In this document: piece by piece, positions 36,322 through 48,566 of the stretch
Numbering within the stretch: the first letter of the stretch is position 1
Layout: the number at the start of each line of letters is the position of its first letter
Origin: Cerrena zonata
Lineage: Eukaryota > Basidiomycota > Agaricomycetes > Polyporales > Cerrenaceae
Direction: 5' to 3'
Length of the DNA: 64,000 bases
Assembly (NCBI GenBank): GCA_038087015.1
Contig: JASBNA010000029.1
Span: 248,001-312,000 of the forward strand
Made by a program: the position numbers and the translations under genes
Notes under the pieces: model-generated
What the model saw: the letters and a program-made list of their open reading frames with translations, nothing else
Told to the model about the DNA's origin: nothing
Database searches by the model: none

Positions 36322-38204
36322 ATGAGTAAAGTCGTCTTCGGTGCGTATCACCGCGTATCACTTGGCATATGTTTTCATGACTCATCATCCAACTGATCTT
36401 GTAGTGGGCAATGTCCCGTACAACATGGGTGAGGTCAGTATTCTTGCGATGTCACCGCGGTCGGGACCTTGAAACTAACCCCGATGATAGGAACAACTCA
36501 TCGACGCGTTCAAGTCTGTTGGTCAGGTCGTCGGATTTAGGTACTGTACCCCGTCAATGTCATTTCCTGTCTATTACAGTCGTATTGAATCCAACTTGCA
36601 TGATCCGCTTCACCTTTCCTATTTCCAACCGCATCTTTCCCGGAATACAGGTTAGTGTACGACAGGGATACTGGAAAACCCAAAGGCTATGGTTTCTGTG
36701 AATTCGCTGGTACAGTTTCATCTTCATTCAATCACATGAATACATTTGTTCTGACAACTACATGTTCGACCCTGTGCTACCACATGTGATTGACCCTTGT
36801 GGTTCCCAATTATCCCTTCAAAATGACTGAATTCGTGAACGTTCCATCAAACTTGCAACAATGCCCCCATGGCGACATGTTCAATTGGACCCTGCACATT
36901 CTACAAACTTGCCCAAAATGACTTTGTGTGCTATTGTTCTTCGAAAATTGCTTGCGTATTCGAAAAAAAATGCCACTCGATCGTGTTACCTTGATGATCT
37001 GCCACACCGTCTTCGGCTTCGTTCCCCCATTGATACGCGTCCTATGCAAACCCTTTCAACAGACCACGAAACAGCCCAGTCCGCAGTCCGCAATCTGAAC
37101 GGTCAAGATGTCGGCGGTCGACCTTTACGTATCGATTTGGCTGATTCAGATCCCTTTTTGGAAGGCAAAACAACCGTTCGCGGTGAACTTATCGACTCGC
37201 ACGAAACTCGGGCTCAGTGGCGTGAACGCGAAAGGAAGACCGATCCCAATTCGTTTTTGAGAGAGTTACCTGCCGGTGTGCCTATTGCACCCTAACTCGA
37301 CAGGCGTTGGATAGCATTAGTCAAATGTTGGCCACGTCAAACCCAACACAGATCTTGGAAGTGCTAGCACAGATGAAGGCATGTTCCTATTTATTTTTTC
37401 TTCTATCTTCCTCGGGCGATGCGCTGACCTCCTTCCCCGCAGGCGTTCGTGATCACACATCCGGACCAAGCCCGAGCCCTCCTCGTCGCCCACCCTCAGC
37501 TAGGCTATGCCCTCTTCCAAGCACTCCTCCTCAACAAAATAGTCGACCCAGCAATCCTTCAACGTATGCTCAACGCCACAACTGGCGCTTCTCAAGCGTC
37601 TCCCAATGCCCCGATAGCCCCCACACCAACAGTTCCCCCCATTGCACAACAACAGTCACATATCCTACCACCAACACCGACCCAACCCAACTATCCTCAT
37701 GTTCCTCATGCCCCTCAACCAGCGTATGGTCATCAACCGAATATTCCTCCCATGCATGTCCCTACACCCCCAATTCCTACGCACACGCCTATGTACGGCG
37801 CTCAACAACACATGCCTCCACCACAGGCACCCCAGAATCCTTATTATAGACCACCTATACCTGCTCAGCCGGCACCAGTTCAGCATCAGCAACCTGTTGC
37901 ACCTGTTGCGGCCCCGGTTCAAGCTCAAGCACCGCCACCTGTGGATCCTGCTGCTAAGGTACGTGCGAAGTACGATTGTCCGCGCGAGTCGAACTCAATG
38001 TGTTGTATTCTCTAGGAGATGATTTTGCAAGTTCTGAGACTTACGCCCGATCAGGTGAACCAACTACCACCGAACGAGCGAGAGCAGCTGATCCAGCTGG
38101 TTAGTATAGTTGTTCTCCGGCCTATACTTGAGCCCTTTCTGACTCGCCCATCTATTACGTTATTCTAGCGCAAGACGTACGCTCACCTATTGAATGGTGC
38201 GTGA
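36322..38204 (+). CDS. Cleavage stimulation factor subunit, CstF64/Rna15 type
   Basis: This nuclear protein binds the U/GU-rich element downstream of poly(A) sites and acts in mRNA 3'-end cleavage. Exons: 36322-36340, 36405-36433, 36491-36540, 36651-36709, 37063-37378, 37443-37958, 38016-38099, 38169-38204. The RRM shows RNP2 VVFVGNVPYN and RNP1 KGYGFCEFA, and ends with PLRIDLADSDPF. The hinge follows (ALDSISQMLATSNPTQILEVL and AFVITHPDQARALLVAHPQL), then a Pro/Gln-rich linker and the C-terminal helix bundle VLRLTPDQVNQLPPNEREQL. The frame breaks at about 37290: the RRM-side exon ends GVPIAP and a stop, while the hinge continues in another frame. One extra C, or splicing of a 26-nt stretch, would repair it. 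The intron at 37379-37442 uses a GC donor. The fourth intron is long (353 nt). Confidence 0.9.
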
Positions 38205-38668
38205 GTGTATTGTGTGTACACGTTGTTGTTGTGTGGTGTGGACTGTTACGTTGAACGACGATGTCGGAGCTGTCATTGACGCAGTGAAGCTTCCAAGTCC
38301 ATGTGTGAGGCGTGCAGTGTGTGTGAACCTTTCTGTCAAGGTTTGAATGCGGTCCCGAGTCATATTGATACGTCAACCATTCAATACATTCATATGCGTA
38401 CGCGGCGGCACCTCTCTCAAGACGCAGTGACGTTTCAAGTTACCATCAGTCATTCCCTTCTTTACCGGTCTTTACTGCAAGGTTTCAATTCAAGTCATAT
38501 CAAAGTCATATCAACTTTCTTGCCACATGCGCCATATAATGTATCCCAATGCTATGCAAAAATTCTCGAAAACATTCGTTGACTCGCGGCACTTCACATG
38601 CATGCGTATACACAGCGATATCTATAACTTACCCCCTTTTTTTCTTCATGTACCTATGCATCCATGAT
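38205..38668. other. Convergent intergenic region
   Basis: This lies between the 3' ends of the CstF64 and threonyl-tRNA synthetase genes. It is TG- and T-rich, as expected for 3' UTRs, with no gene seen. Confidence 0.5.
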
Positions 38669-41650
38669 TTACGGCAACTTGTTGTCCAGACTCTTTGTCT
38701 CTTTCAACTGCACCAATTTCTTCGCGAGGTCCTCCAAGGGGATCATCTCTGTCTTGGCCTTGGTTCCTACATCATCTCGGTTACGCACATTGACGGACTT
38801 GCTGTCTAATTCTTCTTGTCCAACCACTGTATACAATAGTTTTGTCAATATGAGCTATCTTGCTAGTTGGTGATAAAATGGAGAGTGACGTACCGAGGAT
38901 GAAGTTGTACTGCGCGATCTCGCCGTTACGAATCTTCTTGGGCAAAGTGTCGGCGCCGTTGTCGACGTCAACGTAGAGACCGAGAGCGGAGAGTTTGTCA
39001 GCTATTTCGGAAGCATAGTCTTTCTGTAATCACCCGCACAGTGTTAGCAAGCAGTGTAAAGGACACAAATCATCTCGGCATCTCGAAATTCGGAATTATG
39101 AGTAAAAATGGAGGGAAAGGGCTCACGTAGGGGACGGCAACGGGAACGACCAACACCTGTCTCGGGCTCAACCAGAAAGGCCACTTGCCAGCGAAATGCT
39201 CCGTAATGATCGCAATGAATCTCTCCAAACTGCCCAAAATAGCACGATGAATAATGACTGGTCTTGAAGGGGGCTTATCCGTAGCTCCCTGACTATCCTC
39301 GGCAGATCGGTATTTCAATTGGAATCGTTCAGGAAGTTGGAAGTCGAGTTGGATGGTAGCACATTGGAAGGAGCGACGAAGGGCATCTCGGATAGTGATG
39401 TCGATCTTGGGTCCGTAGAATGCTCCATCGCCTGGATTGATCTCCCACTTGCCTGGGTACACTTTCTCGAGAGCTTGTTTGAGTTGCTATATGACGCATA
39501 TACGGACAGTTCGGTGGTTAGATAGCTGCGAGAGGTAAATAGACAGATGGAAATGACGTACGGATTCGGCTTGGTTCCAGGTCTCGATCGCGCCGAGGTA
39601 CTTCTCCGGACGAGTGGAAAGTTCGAGTTTAAATTCGAACCCGAAGAGACCGTAAATATGTTGCATGAAATCGAACAACGCGTAAAGCTCTTCCTCGATC
39701 TGGTTTAGCAATATATTATCAGTACCTTATCTTTTCAATGACACTCAAGTCGAGATGAGAGGGCGTCTCGCTCACCTGAGATGGCATACAGAAGACGTGT
39801 GTATCATCTTGCACAAACCTCCGGACTCTCGTCAAACCGGTCAACGCGCCACTGGCCTCATTTCGGTGGATAATACCAAACTCGGCCATCCTGATTGGAA
39901 GCTCCTTATAACTTCTATCCCTCGAGTCGAAAATCACACAATGGCCAGGGCAGTTCATAGGCTTGAGAGCCCATTTCTCCTTCTCGATATCGAGTGAGAA
40001 CATATCCTCATTGTAGTTCTGCCAGTGACCTGAGGTTTCCCAGAGTTTAGTGTGGTACATGTTGGGCGAGATGACCTCTTGGTAGCCACGCTTGAAATAT
40101 TCGGACTGCAAAACAAAACCTCAGTACTTGACATGAGAAGTAGAAGAAACTGGATGGATGTACACGCATGAGCTCAACCAAGGTATTGTAGATTCGAGTA
40201 CCATGAGGCAGGAAGAAGGCGCTTCCGGGACTGAGGTCATTGAAGAAGTACAATTCTTGTTCCTGGGGATATGTTAGTCTTTCGAACCTCTCAGGGCTGA
40301 TCGTATTGCTCACCTTTCCGATCTTACGGTGATCCCTCTTGGCGGCCTCCGCGAGGAAGGCCTTGTATTCTGACAACTGCTTCTTATCCGGGAACGAGAT
40401 ACCGTAGATACGTTGCAAGGAATCTTTGGTCGGGTCACCGAGGAAATAAGAAGCCGAATTCTGAATTTTCGAGTTCAGTAAACTAGTTGTATGCACCATA
40501 TATCCTATCTCACCTTGGTAACCATGAAGGCCTTGATCTTTCCTGTGTGTGGGATATGTGGACCAACACACAAATCGATCATTGGACCACATCGGTATAC
40601 TGTGGTGGAGGTACCGTCGGGAATTTTCGATTCGATAATGTACTTCTTGTATTTGTTGTACTAGATTATTTTAGGTTAATTTAGCATATGTGTGTTACAT
40701 TGCGACACGACTTACTTCGAACATCTTCAAAAGATTCTCTTTCGAGACGACCAGTCGCTCGAATTTCTGCTTCTCCTTAATGGCAAGGTCAGAAAGCTTT
40801 TCAATAGATGGATAGTCTGCCGTGGTGACTGGTCTACAAAAATGAGGGAGTGGTAGTGTGTTATGATATTATGTTGCTTACCTGTCCTCGATGGCCATCT
40901 CGTAGAAGAAACCTTCATCGGTGGGAGGGCCAATGCAAAGGTGACACCCATAGTGACGCTCCGAAGCTTCACCAAGGACGTGGGCGGACGAGTGCCAGAA
41001 GACACGCTTGCCTTCGGGATGATCGAAGTCAAGCAACTCTAAAGAACAAGACTTTTCCAATGGACGTTCCAGGTCCCAGACGTCACCGTCAACCTTTCCA
41101 ATGACGATACGATCGGCGAGACCCTTTGAGATTTCCTTGGCGATGTCCATGGGCGAAGTTTCCCAACTTGTAACTTTGCGTTTTGAACCATCGGGGAGGG
41201 TAACTTCAATTTCTTCGCGAGGTTGCTCTAGCAGAGAATACGATACTTAGAGTGGCATTTTTCATGGCAAACGTGTAACGTACTCTTGACCCACTCATCA
41301 TATTCCACTTTGAGCTCTTCGAACATCTTGATACGATGATCGAAGTACTCGGGTCTAGGTTGAAGCTACAACGCATCATATGACAACATATTACAAACGA
41401 GAGGGGCATTGGAGCGAACCTCTAGCGGATGCTCCGACGTGGCAGCAGCCTTTGCCTTCTTTTCTTTCGGTTTCTTTGCATTTTGTGCGTGGGGAGCCTG
41501 CAACGCAGAGGGTTGCTCGGGCTGTGAAGTGGACGCGACCGGGGTGGTCATGGTGCGCAAGAAAGTTCGGTTGGTTGCTGGAGGACAATAACGAAGAGAT
41601 ATAATACAACGTTTGGTAGCAGGAAGCAATCGATTCGAAACCTTGAGCAT
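38669..41650 (-). CDS. Threonyl-tRNA synthetase
   Basis: This enzyme charges tRNA-Thr with threonine. In order: an N-terminal extension, the TGS domain ([12 protein letters not shown]), the editing/SAD domain with the zinc-type [10 protein letters not shown] and [17 protein letters not shown], and the class II core with motif 2 [28 protein letters not shown] and motif 3 [12 protein letters not shown]. The C-terminal anticodon-binding domain reads [10 protein letters not shown] and [19 protein letters not shown]. The stop is at 38669-38671. Two in-frame starts are notable. M1 at 41650 gives a leader rich in Arg/Lys and free of acidic residues ([20 protein letters not shown]), typical of a mitochondrial presequence. 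M34 at 41551 ([10 protein letters not shown]) would give a cytosolic form. No second ThrRS gene is in the window. Around nine short introns are present. Confidence 0.96.
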
Positions 41651-43698
41651 TCAGTCCTATCAGGTGGGCGAGTCACTATAATAATCACCATATCCTTTCC
41701 TTCCCTCGTATCGATCACCATCTTATCTTATCTCGCTAGACAGTATGTCTTTCGCTTCCGACTTTAGCGTAAATCTAAGCGTAGACCTTCTTGCGTTGTG
41801 CCACAACCGTCCCACAATGTACTTAGTATCGTATCTTCACGGCAGCAGGCAACAAATCCACTATATGTCCAACAATGAGTCCTCCCAATGTCGGGGATGA
41901 ACCTGACAGCCATCTTCGGATGAGGTCCCGGTAAGGCCCGAGTGGTTAAGTACTCTCTTTGAATAGGTACGCTGTATGCCTTTACTTCCACGAACCTAAC
42001 CCGTATATTTAACGACTCGCCTTGCAGCAGTTTCTAACTGTTCTCGGATCTAAGCGAACAATATGCTCGAAACACTGACTAACACTCGAGGTTGACCGCT
42101 GGCCAAGCATACGTCGCCGCTCGTGTGCTGTTTATCATGTCCAACGGAGCCTTGGAATCAAGACCTAGGAGATTTTTTAAATCTACACTAGCACGAATCT
42201 TCCTTCGAGAATCGAGAAAATGGTGTATGTAAATCCGAAATTGATGAGTACGGCGAGTACTTGTGGTGTGTACGTTTGGAACATTTGCGTACAAAAGCTG
42301 AATATTCAAAATAAAATCGTCCGGATTCGCCCAAGACCATTACCAATCTATCGCGCCATAGGGGAAAATGCTCACTGCTGATGCTCTACTATTGATCAGA
42401 TTTTGATAGCTCTTCGGTAACACTGCCATGCCTTGAATAATCAAGTTTAATCAAGGTCCATCTCACAACATCCGTTCACGAACATGCTAAATACAAGGGA
42501 CATATCTCGTCGGCGTTCTCTCATCGTGCTTGCATCAATCGAAGACCTCAATACGTTCCCATCTCTCGTAGCATACTTCCTGCGCAGGTTATAACGATCA
42601 TTGTGGAGGTGTGTTCTACAGATTGCTTCCCAGCCACACGATATGCATCATGCAAATACTATAGGCTTACGAAATTATTCTTGAGAGGAAAGCACGTCGA
42701 CATCTGTTGCACCCACCATCTGGCTTGATCAATCAATCAGGCTACACTTCGAGGGTTCTGAGCCGGCATTCTCATGCATTAATTATATCTATGCCTCGAT
42801 CGAGATCTGTGTGTCCATCTTTCCATCACAAACTCTCAATTATAGTTGCAGGGTCATGGATTTGTTTTCACGCATGCCCAAGCCAGCACAGTGCACTGCG
42901 ACATAGCCGGGACTCGCACTATTTACCGTAGGTTCTGTAGTTCGGAATGTAGGTCGGAATGTTGCAATGCTTATCTAGAGCATGCACCCTTCCTTCAAGT
43001 GGGTTTAATACGGATCGGAACTATGGAATAGTCCCATTGCCGACTCACATTTTAATCCGACTTGCTATCAGCGTCATCCGTTGTTTTCCATTTATGTCCA
43101 TTGAATCTCCGAGCAGTGGGACGATTTGTCATACTATTACCACAAGTGATCACTGTGTACACCTTGGCCAACCGTGACGCTCGAAAGAACGATCGACCCT
43201 TGAATCTGATACAGGAACTGTTGCAGTTCATCATATGCTCCTCGATGCTGTGTACAGAGATAGTAACTCGGAACCAGTCGTATTCTTACTGCCAGCCTGG
43301 ATATCGGTCTCAGCTCTCTCCGATAGACTTCAGTCGTACCTCACTTTGTTTTCTGGGAAACAGTAATGTATACGGTGACAATGGGCCAAAGTACCTCAAA
43401 TATTCACGATGTAGCTATCGAGGTACTGTACATATTATCGCACATCTGTCAAAGTATTCGCTGACATTGGCATGGGTAGTGATCTCATCATTGGTATGCC
43501 GAAGCCATAAATCATCTTACTTGATGCGTTCTGGCACGCAGATTTTGCAGATTTGATTTAGGAACCCGGGTCCCATACCCAGCCGGTAATTATAAGTTAT
43601 ATATCTCAGCGATACGCACCTTTGAGGCCCCCTTTGCCTGACCTCTCGATCCCGAGTTACGGTTATCATTTCTTTTGCAGTCTAGAGGGAGAAAGAAT
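41651..43698. other. Gene-poor 2-kb region
   Basis: No gene with a recognisable domain or a linkable exon set is seen. A minus-strand frame at 41991-41764 and a plus-strand frame at 43062-43556 (164 codons) are the longest; neither has convincing coding character and both could be decayed genes. A run reading GGCCCGAGTGGTTAAGT at about 41935 resembles a tRNA A box, but no matching B box or fold follows. This region marks the right edge of the block of conserved genes before the mirrored DUF6534 gene. Confidence 0.45.
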
Positions 43699-45568
43699 AT
43701 GACTTTCGTGGAGACTTTGATTGGTGGCTACATTATATGCTTTGCGATTGGTTGCATGTGAGTCCATCGTGTAACTCTGGTATCAACCATTGTAGATCTG
43801 ACGATAAACGGCCAGCTTTTATGGGATTACCATCGCACAGGCGTATGCCTATTTCTCCTCTTGTGAACGCGACGCAGCCTGGATGAAATGGCTGGCTGCA
43901 GCTGTGATGTAACCAGTTCCATGGCATTCAACTACTCTATCTGAATAATTGTATCATACAGATTTCTCGAAACGGTGCATTCTGCTGTGTATTTGCGACA
44001 GATGTATGTCTACTCTGTATTGGCTCTCAGCAATCCACTCAATCTATTTGTCATCGATTGGTATGTATCGCATTCTTACTGGTAATTGAGTAGTCACTTG
44101 AACCAGACTAACACGGTCTCTAGGAGTGTACCCGTAGGTCTATCAATAAGCATGACATGCGATTGTATTGTTACTGAAAATAACTCATTTTTTAATAGAC
44201 TTCTATCATACTTGAAGTATGTCAGTGAACTATGTTGCATGTTACCTTCTCTTATACTTTGCTAGATTGTATTGGAAGTCATGATCTATGGGTAGGAACT
44301 ATTTCTGTGTCCTTCGAAAACCTCTAACCTGTGATTTGACAGGTTCTATATTCACAGGATGTGGACATGTATGTGCTCCTTCAGACCCATTTCGGAGCTC
44401 GTCCTGATATTCTTGTTTCAACAGTTAGCAAAAATATCCCACTTGCCATTGGCACGGTAACCCTCAGTCTTCCTCTAGCTCTAGATGTCTTTTTAATGAA
44501 ACATTAGGTATTGGTATTTCTAGCACAAACTGGTACCTTACTATGTAAGTCTCTCTACTGGTGTCATATTCTAAACATATTTCTCAAATATTTCGAATCA
44601 CAGTCTGCACCGCTAAGATGTTCGTAACTTTCTTTGTATCAAAACTGTACTGATTAGTGACATGTTGAATCTGCGCAGCACCACAGCCAAGACCTGGATA
44701 AATTTGGAGAACCCTGTGACAAAAGTGCGTGTTTGCTTTTCTTGATCATTATTTCCATAAACTGACGAAATCACAGTCTGCCGTTCTTGCGTCCCTGAGC
44801 TTCATCATTGCACTCACCATTACGATATCCGTGGTAATGGTTTACTACCTAAGACGCAATAGGTCCATGGTACAGAGGTTCGTGTACTGCTATCCTATGG
44901 CCGGTCTTATATTTACTGCTTCTCATAGAACTCGCGGGGTCCTCTCCTGGTTGATTTTGTACTATGTGAACTCGGGTGTTATTCTTGCGTATGACACTAT
45001 TATTGGTGACTTGCAAAACGATTGCTGACTTCTACCCTAGAACGATCGCCATTGTCATTTTGATCACCGTATGTATAAACCTCAAGCCTTTCAATGCAAT
45101 GTCCTCACGGTCGATAGTATCTTGTCGCTCCTAACAGCCTTCTATACGGAGGGTTTATACAAGCGTTCGGCAAATGTAAGTTCTTTCTTGAGCTATATTT
45201 TTGCGTCGCTAATATCAAAGATATACTGTAGTGGTCGCTAACTCGTTCTTCGGACTGTACGTATTTTCCAAAATCCTGTTCTGATATATGAAGTTGATGC
45301 AGCAGCTCCAGCCTCAATTCTCGACAAATACTGAGAGACAAAATGGCTAAACCGGTCGTCATCGGTACCAATGTATTCTCTACTAGTTTAGGATCATTTG
45401 CTTTGAGGATGGAGAACGTAGGTATCGTACTTACAATACACATGAGATAAGACTGATTTACCATTTCTCTAGAGCTCTAGTAGTGCGGGCAGAGAGTCAG
45501 TATCGCGACAAACGAAGTTATCCAAACCTGTTGTTATGAAGGATAGTACTTCGCGGGAAGATGTATGA
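43699..45568 (+). CDS. DUF6534-type seven-helix membrane protein, copy 3 (mirrored)
   Basis: This is the third member of the family, now on the plus strand. It starts MTFVETLIGGYIICFAIGCM at 43699. The next exon reads FYGITIAQAYAYFSSCERDA and AWMKWLAAAV, then FLETVHSAVYLRQMYVYSVL. After further hydrophobic exons it has the family C-terminal block LNSRQILRDKM and PVVIGTNVFSTSLGSF, which resembles copy 1 more than copy 2. The last exon ends VVMKDSTSREDV, with the stop at 45566-45568. Some middle exons are very short and uncertain. Position and orientation mirror copy 1 with respect to the inverted-repeat arms. Confidence 0.7.
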
Positions 45569-45847
45569 ACTGTACTAGCTTTCCAACCAAGGACACTCAC
45601 ATGGTGTACAATTAGCTACTATCTTATACAAGTTTGATACGGTACGAAGGCGTAGGGCTCTATAAGCTTTGCATTGGAAAAGGAGGAAAAGCTCGTGACG
45701 GTGAAACTAAGATATATTTCCACCTCCTCACACTACTATACAAGTCTGACATTCTATCCTATCAAAATTACGAACAGACAGAGAGCCTCCCTTGTAGTTT
45801 GACTAGTTCTCGCCACCAGAACGATACAGCAAAATGACCCCCGCGGT

Positions 45848-46155
45848 CTATTATCAGTCAAAGTGAAGATATAGACTGGTGAGCGTACTCACTGCAACAT
45901 TGTCAAACTCCCCTACAGCGTATAGGGCTGACAATTCCTGGTTCTCGCAACAATAAAGCGCGCGACACATGCTATGATCAGTCATGGTAATAGACGAGAC
46001 TGGCAAGCGTGCTTACCCTTCTTCGCTCAGTGGCTGATAGAAGTATCTCCCTTGATCATAGGAAAGGCATGTATGAAGTGTTAGTTCAACAATAAAGCAC
46101 ACGACACATTCTATTATCAGTCATGGTGATAGGCGAGACTGGCAAGCGTACTTAC
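45848..46155 (-). repeat. Three tandem 45-nt intron-like units (right arm)
   Basis: Units at 46155-46111, 46016-45972 and 45892-45848 on the minus strand match the three units of the left arm in length, order and spacing. All keep GT...AG ends and the TGACTGAT-like branch site. Confidence 0.8.
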
Positions 46156-46497
46156 CATTCTACACCTAGTGGCTGACAAGGAGATCCCGAAAACAGGACG
46201 AAAGGGGTGGTATCAAGTTTCAGTATGGTCAAAATCAAGGAATGAAGAGATGTCTTACGGGGGAGCTGCGGACCCCCGTTGCCGGGAGGGCGATCTTGAA
46301 CGGCCCCCCAGCATGCGCGTCCTCGTCGTCCTGTGTCGTCCTGTGTCCCATCTTGACCTTGATTCCCGTCTTGAGTCCCATGTCTTGATCCTCATCGAGC
46401 GGTCTCGAGGTCGTCCTGGTATTGAGGCTGTCGTCCTAGTCTTGAGTCCCTATCCCATCTTGAGGTCCCGTCTTGAGGTCCCGTCTTGAAGTCCTGT

Positions 46498-46853
46498 CTA
46501 GTTCCTGATTTCGTCACGAAGCGCTGCCCTCATATGCTCTCTACTCTCCTCCATTTCAAACCGTTCCGCCAACTCCAAAGACGCTAGAGGGATCTTGCCG
46601 TGCCTGCGGCCGACCTTCTCGTACGTCTCGAAAGCATTGTATTTGGATTGCGCCAGGATCATGTCGCGTTCGCGGGCAGTGAAAGGCACGAAGCAAGCCT
46701 TCGCTGTTGGTAACGCACGCTGGCGGTCTTGACCAAGATGTCGCTGGATGCAGTGGGGTCGCCGTGGTGAGGAGCGATGTCGAAGACGATAGGACCGGCC
46801 TTCTTCGAGCTCGAGGCACCCTTGCGCCCAGCTTTGAGAGTGAATCCGAACAT
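46498..46853 (-). pseudogene. Frameshifted copy of the 118-residue ORF (right arm)
   Basis: The start codon (46853) and stop correspond exactly to those of the left-arm ORF, but the span is 356 nt instead of 357. One G is missing near 46702, where the left arm reads AGCGGAAGG and this arm AGCGAAGG. The frame shifts after VRYQQR and ends within about 15 codons. One substitution (Arg to Ser before VRYQQ) is also present. Confidence 0.85.
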
Positions 46854-47066
46854 TGTGATCTGGGGTGGTTTAAATGGAGGTTGGTTGTTAGGCAGGTTGT
46901 AGTATGGGATCAAGTTAGGTGAGGAAGAGAGGAGGGCGGGCCTCGGGTTAAGACATGCTGGAGGCTGACTGTGGTTGACTGCCAGCCTCCGAGCAGCGCC
47001 ATTGGCTATTCCTCCGATACTATGCTTCCGACACCGTCATGTTTCCATGATAGTGAATTATCTGAT

Positions 47067-47501
47067 AAATTTGGATAGTGTCTCTGTAGAAAACGCTAGC
47101 CACTCTACTTGAATACAGTCAGGTAGTCGAAAATACCAAGCAGGAGATAACTTACTAGTAAAGTGTTCGCACTGATGACTGTCAACTTGAACCCGGTACG
47201 TTGACCGCCTGACGCACGTCTAGACAGCCCAATAACATCATTCAACATTTATAACCAGCACGATATAACGATATTTAGTCCCAGGACCAGGACCAAGACT
47301 AGACTTGATCATCATGATTGGTTTGGAATGAGATCAAGTTAAGTTGAAGTTGAACATGATTCAAGTTATTGCCTAATCCGGCGACCATATTGACCACTTC
47401 CTTCGGCGTCTAGGATACTGCTGCCACTGACGGAGCCTGGCTACAACTTCATCACGACAAACGACTAATTCGATCTTGATTCTGAAATTAACAGTACTAT
47501 T
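47067..47501. other. Intergenic region
   Basis: This lies outside the right repeat arm and upstream of the next gene. I see no gene; it should contain the promoter of 47502-48566. Confidence 0.5.
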
Positions 47502-48566
47502 ATGGTTGGTAGATCAAATAAAACGCCTCCCCGACGTCTTCCAGTTTGGGATGAATCGGAAGACACGTCCGAGGCCTCGGAGGAGTCTTCGCAATCTAAA
47601 TTATCTAATGAACAAGAGATTCAAACAATCCCATTGGAAGTACGCCAACAGGTGGACAAGGCTAATCCCAAAGAACGATGTTTAATCGAAAATGTCTCCC
47701 CTTACCTGGCAGTGGAATATGTATATTACATGCCTAGAAGGTTATCAGCAATGGATGACATGGTAAGTGATATTGTATTTATTTCGGATCCTCAGTGATG
47801 AATTGATTATAGTTGACGTGTCTCGAATATTACTGGGGAATCAAATACCTTACTCTCAGTCTGGATACACCCTGCAACATATTTAGAGGTATGTTTTAAC
47901 ATAGCCAAGATTCTTCGCTTTCTGAGAAGTGTATCTTTGTCAAATCGCAGTTGGTGCCTCTCTGCATACAATGTTCGATGACTACATGTGGATGCTTGTA
48001 CCGGAAGAAGATGTAATCATCCAGTTTCTTTCCTCCCTGAGCAAACATGGAAATAAATGGTATGCCACACGAGAAGGCTTCCCAAAATTCCAGGTATGTC
48101 ACGGTCTTCTATTCTGTATATCATGATTTAAACCCGAGCATTAACAATATGGCATAATATCCAGAATACATCCTTCAAGTATCGATTTGCTCCGATCTCA
48201 GCCGAAATGAAGGCCATCACCGTTCTTCGTCAAAACGATATTACGACTAACGTGCAACCTAGTGACGTGACTGTCCATCTCTATCCCTTCCAGACGCTTC
48301 CCTTACTCGAGAGCCACCTACGCCCTGAATTTGTCATCTTTGAAGCCGGTCGCAGAATGCAGAGACTGCAGGATTTGATAAACTCCCTCATGCCTATTAG
48401 TCAAGAGGCCACCCTTGGCGTGACGAGTTTACTGAACGAGATAAAGACTCAATGGCCTATTAGTGACAAAATTCAACGCATCTACCAGGCTTGGACGCGG
48501 AGATTGGATCTTGATTATATCCTCGCCTTGCCTGAGTTTAACCCTCCATCCGAGGAGGAACGTTAA
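47502..48566 (+). CDS. Hypothetical protein, 293 residues
   Basis: I do not recognise this protein. Four exons (47502-47762, 47813-47888, 47951-48093, 48165-48566) splice cleanly with canonical sites. The N-terminus is Ser/Glu-rich and disordered (ESEDTSEASEESSQ). A globular part follows with Trp/Tyr-rich stretches (LEYYWGIKYLTLSL, MFDDYMWMLVPEEDV, KWYATREGFPKFQ), and the C-terminal half reads EFVIFEAGRRMQRLQDLINS and ends with an acidic tail. There is no signal peptide or membrane segment. Clean exon phases and an ordered fold suggest a real gene, probably of an Agaricomycete-specific family. Confidence 0.75.

Larger units (their letters stand above)
45830..47066 (-). repeat. Right arm of the ~1.2-kb inverted repeat
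   Basis: This is the reverse complement of 24128-25360, colinear over its length: intron-like units, GC-rich stretch, minisatellite, then the 118-residue ORF (here broken). Differences include single substitutions, a one-base deletion in the ORF and several changes outside it. Near-identity over both coding and non-coding parts points to a recent duplication, or to continued gene conversion between the arms. Confidence 0.92.

Noticed and set aside
41925..41990. Possible tRNA A box (GGCCCGAGTGGTTAAGT)
   Set aside because: There is no B box within the expected distance and no cloverleaf can be drawn.
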